64,000 bases of DNA from Ophiosphaerella korrae. Lineage: Eukaryota > Ascomycota > Dothideomycetes > Pleosporales > Phaeosphaeriaceae. The stretch is taken from contig JALNQF010000034.1 in assembly GCA_028456385.1 (NCBI GenBank), forward strand, positions 1 to 64,000. Direction: 5' to 3'. Below are positions 33,393 to 45,692 of the stretch, one piece after another; position 1 is the stretch's first letter; every line of letters starts with the position of its first letter. The translations under genes were made by a program, and so were the position numbers. The notes beneath the pieces are model-generated. The model was not told the DNA's origin. It made no database searches and worked only from the letters and a program-made list of their open reading frames with translations.

Positions 33393-34541
33393 ATGCCTGA
33401 AACGGGTCCTAGCACGCAAAGCGTCACGACCATCAACTACGCCCTTGAGTGGCCTCATCTCGAGAATCCAAGCAACACCACATTTGCTGGCCCGACACAA
33501 ATTGATATATGCAGATGTGGGCCAAATAACACAGACCTTGGTCACTTGTATACGCGCTACCGCTGTATACGCCCTGAGATCCGTTTCGCACCTCCAGGCG
33601 ATGAACTATGGGTTCTACAAGCACCACTTGGCCAAGTCAATCTCCTCCGGCCAGCGAATCACGAGGAACTTGAACGACGCAAAGAAATTCATGACGATGC
33701 GGAACCGACTGCATACGCAGGGAAAAATTTACTACTTCTCACAGGACCATGTCCTAGAGGTCGGTACCAGGCGTATGCAACCCTCCAGTTTCTCATGAAA
33801 CTTTCGCCAGAAGCGAGACAGCAAGTGGAATTTTTGAGTCTTTTGATTCAGCCGTATGAGGAAGACTGTTCCGATGACCAAGGCGGGCGAGCATATATAG
33901 AGCTGGCGCAATACATTCGCGATCAAGTCCCCGCATTCAAGACCTTGTACCTGAACATATGGGGCGAAGAGACAAGATTTGGGCCACGCGAATTTGGGAT
34001 GTTGTTATTAGTAGATGGGATAAGCATTGTCGTTAGTTGGGACTGGGGCAGCACCGAAACTGCCGAATACACAGATGTTACCGCGTTCCTACACGCCATC
34101 GAAACAGGCGTAGTAGTAAATCGACCTGCCTTTGAGGATTTTGGGCCCGAAAACCAACAAGACGACGACGATCAGGATGAAGAAAGTGACCAAGGACACG
34201 ACACAACAGCCCACTCACCTTCAGACGCACACGACCATACATTTCGCCGAATACTCGCCCCCCGTGGCGCCGAAAGATCCGAAATCATCTGGACCGAAGT
34301 TCCAGAATACGACGAAAATGAGGGAAACCTACAAAGCGGGTTAGACCATGCATATGCCGGATACGGGGATCATTCGCATTGCGAAGAGACCGAAGTCTCC
34401 CACGATGCTGATGTGAATAGCGATTTGACCGGAGACAGTACGCCTACGCTTCAACAAGTTGGCTCAGAGGATGATTGGTCTGACGCCATGTTGACGCCCT
34501 TGTCGCCGCATGGTGAAGATAGCGGTTGGCAGGTGTTATAA
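33393..34541 (+). CDS. Orphan protein with acidic C-terminal tail
   Basis: Single open frame of 382 residues from the first ATG (33393). I recognise no domain. The N-terminal two thirds (to about residue 250) look like a folded globular domain (for example KNLLLLTGPCPRGRYQAYATLQF, split by turns, and LLLVDGISIVVSWDWGS); the rest is acidic, rich in Asp/Glu/Gln/His (DDDDQDEESDQGHD) and probably disordered. No signal peptide or membrane segment. Long uninterrupted frame with balanced codon use favours a real gene, possibly lineage-restricted. Confidence 0.6.
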   Translation: MPETGPSTQSVTTINYALEWPHLENPSNTTFAGPTQIDICRCGPNNTDLGHLYTRYRCIRPEIRFAPPGDELWVLQAPLGQVNLLRPANHEELERRKEIHDDAEPTAYAGKNLLLLTGPCPRGRYQAYATLQFLMKLSPEARQQVEFLSLLIQPYEEDCSDDQGGRAYIELAQYIRDQVPAFKTLYLNIWGEETRFGPREFGMLLLVDGISIVVSWDWGSTETAEYTDVTAFLHAIETGVVVNRPAFEDFGPENQQDDDDQDEESDQGHDTTAHSPSDAHDHTFRRILAPRGAERSEIIWTEVPEYDENEGNLQSGLDHAYAGYGDHSHCEETEVSHDADVNSDLTGDSTPTLQQVGSEDDWSDAMLTPLSPHGEDSGWQVL

Positions 34542-34689
34542 GACAGCGTGGATGTGGGAGATATATGCTAGAATAGACGACTTTTATGAATTATGAATAT
34601 TTATAGTTGATTACTTGCCTTTATTTCATGATTCATGTCTGTTGGGTAGTTTGGTATGTTCAAGTGCTTGAAGGACCACGCGTTGAGTC

Positions 34690-34871
34690 AAAAAAAAATA
34701 CATCAAAAATAAATTAAAATAAATTTAAAATAAACTTAAATTTAAAAAATTAAAAAAATAAATAAAAAAAAGAATCTGGCTGATGTCGTGATTTGAAAAG
34801 GACTTGGGTTTGATGGCTGTGATGCATCAAGCCCCCCCCCCCCCTCCCTTTTTTATATATATATATATATA
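34690..34871. repeat. Low-complexity block: A-rich, C13 and (TA)n
   Basis: 34690-34772 is almost pure A with spaced T (AAATAAA-like), 34832-34844 is 13 C, and 34854-34871 is (TA)9. The block lies in the 778 bp intergenic space between the orphan gene and the 3' end of pyruvate decarboxylase (34542-35319), which otherwise holds nothing recognisable. Confidence 0.85.
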
Positions 34872-35319
34872 GAAAACAACAATAATGAATAGCAATTATA
34901 CTGAATGTTAATTGTATACAAATATATATGTATGTATGTTTACAACAATTTGGTCATGCTGTTCACGGATGTCCAAATTACATATATATGTGGAAGCGTT
35001 CCAAGGGTTGTTAAATTTGCTTTTCAACTCCTAGTTGGAATCACGGTAAATATATACCTAACACAATTTGGCTTGAGGGTACATGGAGAATACGATAAGC
35101 TGAGCGATCGGTGTTCTTCTTGGTGGTCTTCCAACGGTGGGGATATAGTCAACTGCAAAGTGTGCATTTGTTTGAGTAAAGTACAACTATTCAAAACACA
35201 CAGGCCAACACGACCATCCAGGCTGGATTTGTTTTGTGGTTATAAAGAACGCAGTCATATAAAGAAATCTCCAATAATCATAATACACATGAATCATCAA
35301 ATAATCGCATCGTTCCATC

Positions 35320-37149
35320 TCAGCCCTGATTCGCATTGGTCTTCGCGGCGGCGGCGGCAATATTTTTCAATGAAGCAGGCGCGTCATCCCACGGCATAAC
35401 CAGCTCCACAAACCGCATCTTGGTTGTATCGCCGCTCGAGAATTCCTCATCCTTGAACAGCTTCTCGAGCTCTGCCTTGGTCTCAACTCTGTATGTTAGT
35501 ACGCTGCCCGGCTCTGCGCCAAACACGGCTGGAATTTCCTTGTACTTCCATTCCTGGACATCGTTGTACGGGTCTTCCATCCCATGAATCAAACGCTCGA
35601 TCGTGTATCCCTTGTTACAGATGACGAATATGATAGGGCCCAGCTTGTTGCGAAGCATGGTGGATATTTCTTGTGCGGTGAGTTGGAAGGAACCGTCACC
35701 TGTGAAGAGGATAGTGCGTTTGAGGCCCTTTTCTTGCGCAGCGAGGGCGGCACCCTGACAGCTGCCTGTTGCGTAGCCAATAGAGCCCCAAAGTACCTGA
35801 GAAATTGCTCGGACACCTTTAGGGAATCGAGTTTCCCAGATTCCGAAGTTGGAAGTACCGGTCTCGGTGATGATAACGTCGTCCTTTTGCAGCCACTGGC
35901 CGAGACGCGGCCAAAGCCAGGCATGTGTGATTGTGGATACTGAAGAATCGACTTCCGCTTGTGGGATTTTGTTGTCTGGATTTGGGCCTGCTTCGATGTT
36001 GAGCTTACCAAGCTTCTCGGTAACTTTTGTAAGAACGCCGTTCATTCTCACACCCGGGTATTCAGAGTAACGGACTTTGACATGGTAGCTGTGGAAATCA
36101 ATGGTGTTGAGCTGCGACATGCGGATTGTAAACCCTGCAGTGTTGAAGTCCGATTTAATGGCCCCAATGCTGAGGACAAGGTCGGCAGACTCGACTCGGT
36201 CTTTGACGCCTGCGTTGGAACCATCACCTGCATAGACGCCTCCATAGTTGGGCAAAGTTTCGTCAACTGCGCCCTTGCCCATGGGTGCTACAAAAGTTGG
36301 AATGCCCGACTTCTTGACAAGCTCATGGGTCTCTTTCAGGGCACGATGTCGGATAGCGCATCCGTCTACAACGATGACGGGGTTTTTGGCTGCGTGCAAA
36401 GACTTGAGAACGACACCAACCACATAATCTTCCGCTTCTTGGTCATTGGGTGGATACTCCAAATCCAAAGGAGTATTTAGCCTGTCTCCATCAATCTTTT
36501 GCTGTACCATGTCACTAGGCAGAGAGATGTATACTGGTCGTGAGTGCAGGATGCATTCTCGGATGGCGTTGTCGATGAGTGTGGCAGCCTCGTGTTGGTG
36601 GTTGAGCATGGAGACGGCGCAGGAGATTTCTTTTGACATTCGAGAGAAGACAGTGAAGTCGCCGTTCCCGAGGGTATGGTGCAACAGAGCACCATTTTTC
36701 TGTGAGACGGTCGAGGGGTAGCCCACGATATGCACGATTGGTACATATTCGGAATAAGCGCCTGCAATTGCATTGACGGCAGAAAGCTCGCCGACACCAA
36801 ATGTTGTGACAATGGCAGAGATTCCCTTCACCCTCGCGTAGCCGTCTGCGGCGTAGCCTGGGGTCGAGGTTAGGGAAGGAAGCAAGGACATGTGAGCACA
36901 AGCTGCATACCTGCATTCAGCTCATTGCAATTGCCGACCCATTTGAGGCCGAGCTTGGGGATGTAATCAAGGGCGACAAGATTGTAGTCCCCAGGCACGC
37001 CGTGGACAGAGTCAACACCGACTTGCTTGAGGCGGCGGAAGAGGTACTGCGGACGATTAGCTGGCGCACGGCCACATGAAGCTATGGCAACTCGCCTCGG
37101 CCACGTCAACTGGGTTCTTGATTTCTTGGGAGCGCAGGTCCTGTGCCAT
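35320..37149 (-). CDS. PDC: Pyruvate decarboxylase
   Basis: Cytosolic thiamine-diphosphate enzyme converting pyruvate to acetaldehyde and CO2, the first step of alcoholic fermentation. Three exons: 37149-37096, 37046-36911, 36857-35320; introns of 49 and 53 bp; 575 residues, normal length. Visible: [20 protein letters not shown] at the start, [16 protein letters not shown], the catalytic glutamate in [29 protein letters not shown] (the HH pair of PDC active sites), and the ThDP/Mg motif [12 protein letters not shown] through [13 protein letters not shown]. Intron 1 begins GCGAGT instead of GT: keeping the conserved VAEYLF junction in frame requires a GC-AG intron. Divergent from BCK1 with 753 bp between the ATGs. 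Ends in a short Ala/Asn tail. Confidence 0.95.
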
Positions 37150-37902
37150 TGTTGCCCAGGGAGTAGGATGCGGCAGAAGCGGTTGATACAAGTGATCTAA
37201 TATGCCTGGCAGGCGATGCTGGCGGCGCAAGCGATGCAGCGCAGGCAGGCTGGGTTATAAAGGCAAAGGGTTGAGCAGCATGACGACATGGGCCGGTCCT
37301 TTCCGGGCCGCTTGCGTGTTGGACTGGGAGGGTTTTGCAGATAGATTTGTGTTGAGTGGCCCTGCCGAGCAAGAGAACAAGGCGAGGTGCGTGTTAGTAA
37401 GGCTTGCGCATCAGCTCACATGGCGTGAGGCCAATTCAGGGCTTGTGATTTGGTGGTGGGTGCAGCGTGCAGCAACGAGCCCACACGGGCAGCGGAGCTG
37501 AGGCTCTGTCTGCCCACCCTGACGGATTGACGACGAGACTGATAGCGAGATTGATAGCAAGATTGATAGAGGAGTGGTGAGACTAGACAGCTGCCGGGCG
37601 CGGGTGGCAGGCAGCGGCCATGGATGGCATTGGTGGCTGCCGGGCGAATCACGGCGGGCGCTGGGCTGCCCGCTTTGATATGTGACACACGCCCGCCCCC
37701 CCAGCGCGCAGGCAGACGTGCGCGCAGCCGCAGCCGCAGCCGTTTCTGTTGCAACGGCTCTGCACCCGCCAGCACACTCTGCACCGCACCGCACCACACC
37801 ACGCTGCACTGCACCACATCGCCCGCCCCCCCGCCAGCACATGGGACCGCACGCGCAGCGCGTCATGCCAGCGCCGTGCCCTGACCCAAGACCTCTCGCG
37901 GC
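37150..37902. promoter_or_regulatory. Shared promoter region of PDC and BCK1
   Basis: 753 bp between divergent ATGs. A TATA-like TTTATAA (minus, 37255-37261) lies 106 nt before the PDC start. About 37535-37575 has three imperfect 12-bp units with core TTGATAGC. The BCK1 side (37680-37900) is very GC-rich with CACCGCAC-like short repeats and contains an upstream ORF. Confidence 0.45.
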
Positions 37903-37906
37903 ATGA
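37682..37906 (+). promoter_or_regulatory. Upstream ORF overlapping the BCK1 start (ATGA)
   Basis: A frame with ATGs at 37682, 37841 and 37865 ends with TGA at 37904-37906, overlapping the BCK1 ATG (37903-37905) as ATGA. If transcription starts upstream of 37841, a terminating ribosome would sit on the BCK1 start codon. Confidence 0.45.
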
Positions 37907-40900
37907 CATCGGAGCCGAGACAGCGCTCGTCGTCCAACCTCTCCAGCTCCTCGACCTCTGTGTCGACCAGCCGTGCCGGCCTCAACCCGCTCGCGTCGCC
38001 GCCGCCCACCCTCCTCACGCCCTCGAGCGGCGGTCCTGGTGCTGCTGCCCGCTCTGCCAGCCCCCGCGCTCGTGCGCACACCGTCGCCGACGCCAGCCTC
38101 ACCCACCGCCAGCACGCCTACGCCCAGCACTCCGCAATGTCCTTCTACCCGCCGCCGCCGCCGCCGCCGCCGCAACAGCCTGCCTCGACCCCCCAATCGC
38201 ACATTCGCCTGCCCGGGCCTCCCCCGCGCCCGGCTGCCTCCAACCCCCATGGCGGCCTGCCCATGCCTGTCCAGCACTACTGGAACCCCCCTCCAGCACA
38301 GTACCAGCAGAACTACAACCCCAGCCTCTACCCGCACCCCTCGTACACGCCCCTCCCACCGCCGCCCTCGGCCCGCCCGCCCCTGCAGCAGCAGCACCCC
38401 CAGCACCCCCAACAGCCGCCGCGCGAGCCTCTGACATCGGCTACCTATGTGCCTGACGGTGGCAGCTTTGGCCCTGGTAGGCATCCACCCATTGACCCAT
38501 GAGCCCCGGCTATGCTGACCCGACCTTCTGCTGCAGGCGTGGGGATTCCTCCCTTGCACAACCCACGCGAGTATGCCGAGCCCTCGTACTACGACAACAA
38601 CAGCAGCTACCCTCCCAATGCCGAGGCCGTCCCGGGCAGCTTCTCTAGCCTCCATGAAAGCGTGCAAAGCGTGCAGTACGGCGCCAACCCTGCCTTGAAT
38701 GTTCCTCCAACCCCAAGCAACCGCACTCATCTGAACATACCGACGGCCGAAGCACAATCATACGACGCGCCCGGACCCCTGACGGCTACCCTGCAGAACC
38801 CGTTGCCGCCACAGAAGAGCAGCAGCGTCTTCTACCGCCCTGACAACAACGGCCTGACCCCCGTCTCGCCTAACGATGCTTCAACTCAATGGCCTGCCGA
38901 GCGCGTGCAAATCTGGCTGGCCAACAATGGCTTCTCCAGAGATTGGCAGGAGACTTTCAATATCCTGGGCTTGGAAGGCTCTAGATTCCTCGACATTGGA
39001 CGCGGCCACGGTAGCAAGGGCAATGTAGCCATGATGCACCAGGTCATCTTCCCCCAGTTGGCTAAGCAATGTACCACGAGTGGGACTGGTTGGGATCAGA
39101 ACAGGGAAAGAGACGAAGGCCGTAAACTGCGCCGACTAGTTCGTTCCATTGTCGAAACAGGCAGTTCAAACAATGGCAGGGCCCCGCATCGGTCTGACAC
39201 TGGCTTCGCTTTGACCAGTGCTGGCACCGAAGGTGGAGTGGAGAACTCACCACATCTCGGGAATCGTATGGATTTTACTTCGACCCCAACTACAGCTGGA
39301 AATGGCGAGGAAAGCCCGAATCGGCAGATGTTGTTGCATTCGCCTGGTGCAGCCCCAAATCCCTCTCGACGCATATCTACCCGCGTTTTCACAGTCCCAA
39401 CTCTTGGCGCACATGCTCCAGATTTCTCTGAAGGCCCAGCCCGGAGCGCTTTCTCCAAGGAGGTGTTACGTGACTTGGAGCCAATGGCTAAGCGACATAG
39501 CCCCAGTACTTCTGGTGATTTTGGTTCTAATCCTTCGAGTGCCCCAACTTACCGTCATGCAAGCCCACAACACAGCCCAGCCCTCCAAAGTGCCCGTCTC
39601 GCCACCAGTGGTGGAGGGCAGCTCAGCGCGGGGTTGAGTTCATCTGCGCCACGATACTATCCACAACACAACCACAGTAATAGCTCCGAGTCTAATCTTT
39701 CGACCTTTGCCAATACAGGCTCAGGCCCGCCGTCTGGAAGGTCGTTTGATCGTTCTGAAAGCCGCAACGACAATAGAAAAAACGGATTTGATGGCTCACG
39801 GCCAGGTACAGGGCTGTCGCGCTACGACAGCGTAGAAGTTCCTACTAGCGCCAAAGACCATCACAAAGGCTTCTTCAACAAGATCATGGGCAGAGAAAGA
39901 AAAAAGCACGAAAATCATCCATCACCTGAGGATAGCAACAGCCTGGACTCACCCACTAGCCCAGTAAACCACCACCGGCATCATGCCAATGGTAGTCTCT
40001 TTAGCAAGCCGGGTATGAATTCTAGTGAAACGTCCCTCAACGACCGCCCACCGTCCCGCCGATCTGGTCAAGCAGACGCAGACAATCGAGCAGCTCATCG
40101 TGTGCCGAATAATAACCATGCGGATAGGAAGTTTGCATTTGTTACCCCAGACGGTTGGAACTACAGACTAGTTGACATTACCAACATAGAATCGGCGGCG
40201 GCATTACGAACTACCTGTTGTGAAGAATTGAGTCAAGGTTGGAGTCATATTCCTGGCGTAGAATTACATCTCACAATGCCCGGCCAATGGGACCATGATA
40301 AACCACTATCCGACACAAAACTACTCAAGGCCCGATCGCGGCTTGGAAATCGATTCGGAGAACTTAAGATATTCGTCAAAGTTCCACAGGAGAGTGCAAT
40401 TGCAGCCACTACAGGACTTGGCGTATCGCTTCCACAAAATCACGGAAAGGCGATAGACCAAGCCACATATGATCGCTTGAATGACTCCACGCCAGATTCT
40501 CCTACTGTGAAATCCGGGGAATCTACACTAGTCCCTGACAAGACCGCACAGTTACGCAAGGCGGCCGAAAAGAATGAAATGGCACCTGATGTTCTGGCAA
40601 ATAGACTAAACAATAGTAATCGGGCCAACGAAACGTTCTGGAATTCAGACGATGAGTCTACTGAGCACGAACGCCGTCGGCTGCTCGAAGCTGCTGCGGA
40701 ACAACACAGAAAAGAGTCGAAGCGAAAACAGGACGAATATCTCAAAAAACGTGTCCAGAAGCTCAAAGGTCAAAATAGTCCAGATCCCATGTCTGCTAGT
40801 AGCGATAGTGTCAGCTACCGGAGAGACCGGGAGATCAACTTTGACGAGCCTCGGCCTTCTCCTTACGAGGATATCAAGGAACCCTTTGAACAGCGCGGTA

Positions 40901-43308
40901 AGGGCAAACAACTAGTGCCACAAAGGCCAGCACCGCCAGTACCTCCAGACAGTAGCACGCTCCTAAAGGCCAATTCCTTGTCGAAGAACAAGAACAGGAC
41001 ATCATGGCCTGAAGACGACGATACTCAAGACAAACGACAATCAGTCGAGTCTGAGACGACAGGTAAACGGAAAGCCATACCTCAAGGTCCTAGCACCGGA
41101 CTCATGAGTATAGGCGCCGCCATTATTGGAGCCGGTGTTCTTGGAGCTGGTGTGGGAGCTGCAAATAAAGCGCTACCAAAGCCTCCACCAAAAGACGATG
41201 TGAGAGACCTGTCTCCAGAGAGTCTGCGACCTTCTCAGAAGGTGCTACAGGATAACAATTTTGGAGGCATGTCTGGTTCCGGTAGACAAAGTCCAGGTGG
41301 GTCACCTCGTAGCCCCGGAGAAATCACAATGAGCAAAGGCCACGTGCCATTCAGAATACCTGACTATGAGGAAGATATGCTTGACGACCTTCCGTCCGAG
41401 AAACCGAACCTCAGCCTTAAAATGCCGCCCATACCAAATCCAACCGTTGCTGCACTAAGGGAAGGTTCACGATCACCCGACTTGAGCCCTCAGTCTCACC
41501 AAGCACCTTCGTCATCTTTGTCACGAGAACCGTCGCGCGTCTCTATCTACGGCCCAACACACGAATTCGTAGAAGCTTCCGTTTCCTTTGTCTCCAAAAC
41601 AGCAGCACCTGATCCTGATAGCTCAGAGGATGACTCGGACGGCGGTTTGTTTGCTGCGCCACTCGCTCGTGCCGGGCCTCCGACACCTGCAAAGGATCCT
41701 CCCATGCCACGCAAGATCTCTCGCAGCCAACGTCCTAACCTTACCCTCAAAACAATTCCCTCGAAGAATTCTCTAAATAAAGTAGCTCAGGCGACCCCAG
41801 ATCGGGAACATGTGAGCGACTTTAATCCCACGTCAGAATCTTCAATTCCGACCGATTCACCAGATGATTCGGGTAGATTCTCACTGCGGCGTGAGTCATT
41901 TGCCAGTGACGTATGGGCAAATCGTCCACCCGCTGAGGCTCTCGTGGAGCATCTTGATGAATTTTTCCCCAACGTCAACCTTGATCAGCCAATGCTTGGT
42001 GAAGAAGACGAAACAGATGCTTCAGGGGAGGTCAAGCCGATGCCACCTGTTGATGAAAGTGGCACAATGAATTCCGGCCTCGCTCGCAGCAAAGCCGGCC
42101 TGCAAACTATTGCACAGCGCAATATGAGGAAGTCTGGCGTGGGTCTGGGCCGTACGAAGTCTATTCGTGAAGTCGTCAAATCGCAATATGAACCCTTCAA
42201 CAAGAATCAACTACCTGGCATGCAAGGGCGAGCGCCACTTGGTGTAGCCGGTGCCGGCCCATCGCGCGTTGCTACTTTACGAGGCGGCGACATTGTGCGT
42301 CGTAAATCTACAAAGATGTTCCACGCACGCATCGAACAAGTCAAACCATCCCGAGCTTCACGTCTTATCCAGCTTGATACCATTCCGCAAGATCACCTTC
42401 CTCTCCCATCTCGCCAGCCAACGTTCAAATGGATGAAAGGTCAATTGATCGGCAAAGGAACGTTTGGTCGGGTGTATTTGGGTATGAATATCACGACAGG
42501 TGAACTGATCGCTGTAAAACAAGTGGAAGTCAATGCAAAGGCAGCAGGAAGTGATAAAGACAAGATCAAGGAGCTTGTGAAGAGCCTGGATCAAGAAATC
42601 GACACGATGCAGCATCTCGACCACCCCAATATTGTGCAGTACCTTGGTTGCGAACGAAAAGAGTACAGCATCTCCATTTTCCTCGAGTACATTTCTGGTG
42701 GCAGTGTAGGATCTTGTATCCGCAAGCACGGCAAATTCGAAGAAAGCGTCGTCTCGTCGCTGACCCGCCAAACGCTTCTCGGACTCTCTTATCTGCATAG
42801 AGAGGGTATCCTTCATCGCGATCTCAAGGCGGACAACATTCTTCTTGATCTCGACGGCACGTGCAAAATCTCCGATTTTGGTATCAGTAAGAAAACAGAC
42901 AACATCTACGGCAACGACGTCACGAATAGCATGCAAGGCTCCGTTTTCTGGATGGCGCCCGAGGTTATTCGCTCGCAGGGGCAAGGCTACTCCGCCAAAG
43001 TCGACATCTGGTCGCTCGGCTGCGTTGTCCTAGAAATGTTTGCGGGCAAGCGACCATGGAGCAAAGAAGAGGCTATTGGCGCGATTTACAAGTTAGGTAG
43101 TTTAAACCAGGCGCCTCCCATTCCTGAAGACGTGAGCGCAGTCATTGGTGTGGAAGGTTTGAGCTTCATGTGGGATTGCTTTACCATCAACCCGACAGAG
43201 CGACCAACAGCTGAGACGTTGTTGCGCGCGCCATTTTGCTTCTCAGATCCCAACTACAATTTCTTGGACACAGAGCTATATGCTAAGATTCGGGGGGCAT
43301 TCCAATAG
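37903..43308 (+). CDS. BCK1: MAP kinase kinase kinase BCK1 (cell-wall integrity pathway)
   Basis: Ser/Thr kinase acting between protein kinase C and the MKK1/2-type MAPKK in cell-wall stress signalling. Two exons, 37903-38476 and 38537-43308, with a 60 bp intron; 1781 residues. Regions: Pro/Gln-rich disordered N-terminus (1-300) including an eight-proline run; SAM-like domain, about 309-402 (QWPAERVQIWLANNGF, GLEGSRFLDI); long disordered Ser/Pro-rich linker; RA-like/ubiquitin-like domain, about 722-812 (FVTPDGWNYRLVDITNIES); disordered linker; catalytic domain, about 1488-1760, with GKGTFGRVYLG, the lysine in IAVKQVE, HRDLKADNILL, DFGISKK, MAPEV and DIWSLGCVVLEM. All kinase motifs are intact. 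The splice gives FGPGVGIPPL, a segment I associate with this family. The start is the first ATG of the open frame and overlaps an upstream ORF stop. Confidence 0.95.
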
Positions 43309-45692
43309 GCATTCTGATGGTTGGGATGTGTACGGCCGCCGTCTGTTGTTCTAGCTGCTGCTGTTGTTGCCTTTTTCTTTTGTGTTTTTCGAGGTCATAT
43401 ACCCAAAAATTTCACTTCAAGTCGTTTTACATACATATGTAGCATGTGTTTATGATGATGGCTGGCCATAACCTGTACTAGCGTTTCATGATGAATACGT
43501 GGAGTAGTGAGATAGGACAAAATATGCTGTGTGCATCACACAGCAAGCACGAATGAATAAACTTTTTACACAGTAGTACACATTGTTCGGTTCGTGCAGA
43601 AAAGTCAGGGAAGAGTATCATGCGGTACAGACGCGAGTACGAAGTCAATATTTTCTTGTCTGAGCTGCATGGTCCCGTCTCATTAAAGCACAGGCGGCTC
43701 ATTTGAGAAATGGCCTTCACATGCCACCACATTTGGCCCCTGTGGCGTGAGGTGTTGACGTAAGGCACAGAAGGGCAGCCACGATATGTGGTGATTGGAA
43801 GCTGTATCAGGCCGGGCGCCTAAGGCCTGAGTTCGCATCGTATTATCTACCGTGTGCTGTTTTTGGTGACAATGGGTGGGAACTTGGTGATGGGGTAGGT
43901 AGCGCGCGCGATGATTTGAAAGGTGAGTCGTTCGGGGAATACGTAACCGTATCCCCTTTTCTGCGGCTTCAAACACTTGCAGGTGAGGTAAGAATGAGTG
44001 GTCCCTGATGGTGACGTGAGATTAGGGTAATGGTGGATTCATGTGTCGTATATTTTTATTTCTATTTTAATTAGACGTTCGTTGTATCTTTATCGATATT
44101 GATAGATCGTGCAACAATGAGAAAGGGAACTTGGTCATAGACAGTAGGCTAGAAACCGTAAGTGCTGCCAGCATGCACAATGTATCTGTATAGGTGCAAT
44201 CTCAAGACGGAGCAATCTGGGACGGCTGGCAGGTAACAGCTGGAGACGGCAAGGAGTCATTGGCCGTGTGTTAGTAAGTCATTGGCGAATGAAATTCGAC
44301 GAAGGACGAGATGGTGTTAGGATAAGCGACATGGATCTAGCAAAATCTCAAAGGATACGAGACGCGGCGGATATGTCATTGTGCCGCTGTTTTGACTTTG
44401 AAGGGCGATAAGGTGCGTGTGAAGCTGAATGTGTCTAAGGCATTGTCGTGTGCTCAACACTTTGGCGGTGATTTCGTTCAGTACGTTCAAGAACGATAGT
44501 AAGGGGCAAAGGTTTGCATAGCCGTGTACAGCTTGCACGAAGAAGTAGCAATGAAAAATCGATCTCGGACCAATGACCCCACAGGGCACGAAAGCTTGAC
44601 ATGACGGCAAGCATGGGACTTGGAATGTGAAACAGTAGAGGGTCTATCTGCATGAGGCGTCGTCAACAAGCGAAGAGAGCACGGACGAGGAAAGCACGAC
44701 GGGTTACGGTGAGCAACGAAAACGGCGTCAGCCCTGGTCTGTATTCTTCCTTACTTCGACAACGAGTGACGCCGCAAGATAACGATGGGCAACAAATGCA
44801 GTACCGCTCCTTGCATAACGGGCATGCAACAGGACCTCTACCAGACTCGGTTGGTATTATCCAGAGCGCAATCAAAACCCTGAGCTGACTACGCCCTTCT
44901 CTGCCTCTTCACATGGCGTGTGCGGAGGCGCAGTGGCTGGGGGCTAGAGCCGCTAACTAAGTCAACGAATCTCTCCGGCCCTTCATAGCGGCGCATGCAC
45001 AGTTGCTGCTCGATTTCCATCCTGCAAACGACTCGGTGTAGCCGTTCAGGGTTCGTCGAGATAGACGGCTTGTACTACTATCTCCATGTGCTCTCCATGG
45101 CTAGGCAGCATCTCACGGCATCATCTTTCACAGTCTGAGGCCAGCTCGCCTGGGCCACCATTGGTCGGCGGCTGTCGGCTTCAAATGACAAGCGTGGTAG
45201 GGCCTAAGCGGCGCAACAACGACGAGCCGAATAGAGCCAAGTCAGGGGAAATGGCTCGTGGATCGCTGGGGCGTGTTCGCTTTGAGAAAAACAGGGGCTC
45301 GATGCTCTCCACTACTGCACCTGTCTGCCCAATCAAGGCTCCACGGAGCCGACATGGACACGAATATGATGCGCCACCAGGCCTGTCTCCACCGCCTCGT
45401 GTCTAAATGGGCAAAATAGGATCGGCCCCAGCCCAGTCTAGCATGGCTAAGGATAGGCATGCTTCTGTATATGACCTCGACAGCTGCCTGGCCCTCCCTG
45501 CTACGCCAAACCTAAGATTCTTCATAGTCACTGACGTCGAGGTTTCTTGCCGAGGACTTTTTCTTTAACCTAGACCTTTGGGATTCTCCAAGGTCGTTAC
45601 GCTCTTTTGCAACTTAGCCTTCCATATTTTTTAATTCGGATACACCTCGGTTTTTCTTCGACTCCTGTCCATCTGGTTGTTTACCAGTCATT
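43309..45692. other. Long intergenic region, no gene seen
   Basis: 2.4 kb between BCK1 and tyrosinase, both plus strand. Frames are short and without recognisable domains on either strand. The right 300 bases become pyrimidine-rich before the tyrosinase ATG and presumably contain its promoter; no clear TATA box. Confidence 0.5.

Noticed and set aside
37411..38757. 448-codon minus-strand frame opposite the BCK1 N-terminus
   Set aside because: Arg/Gly-rich antisense of the Pro/Gln-rich BCK1 head.
43309..45692. Search for a pigment gene or cluster partner next to tyrosinase
   Set aside because: No frame with a recognisable enzyme or transporter; neighbours are housekeeping genes, so no cluster is claimed.
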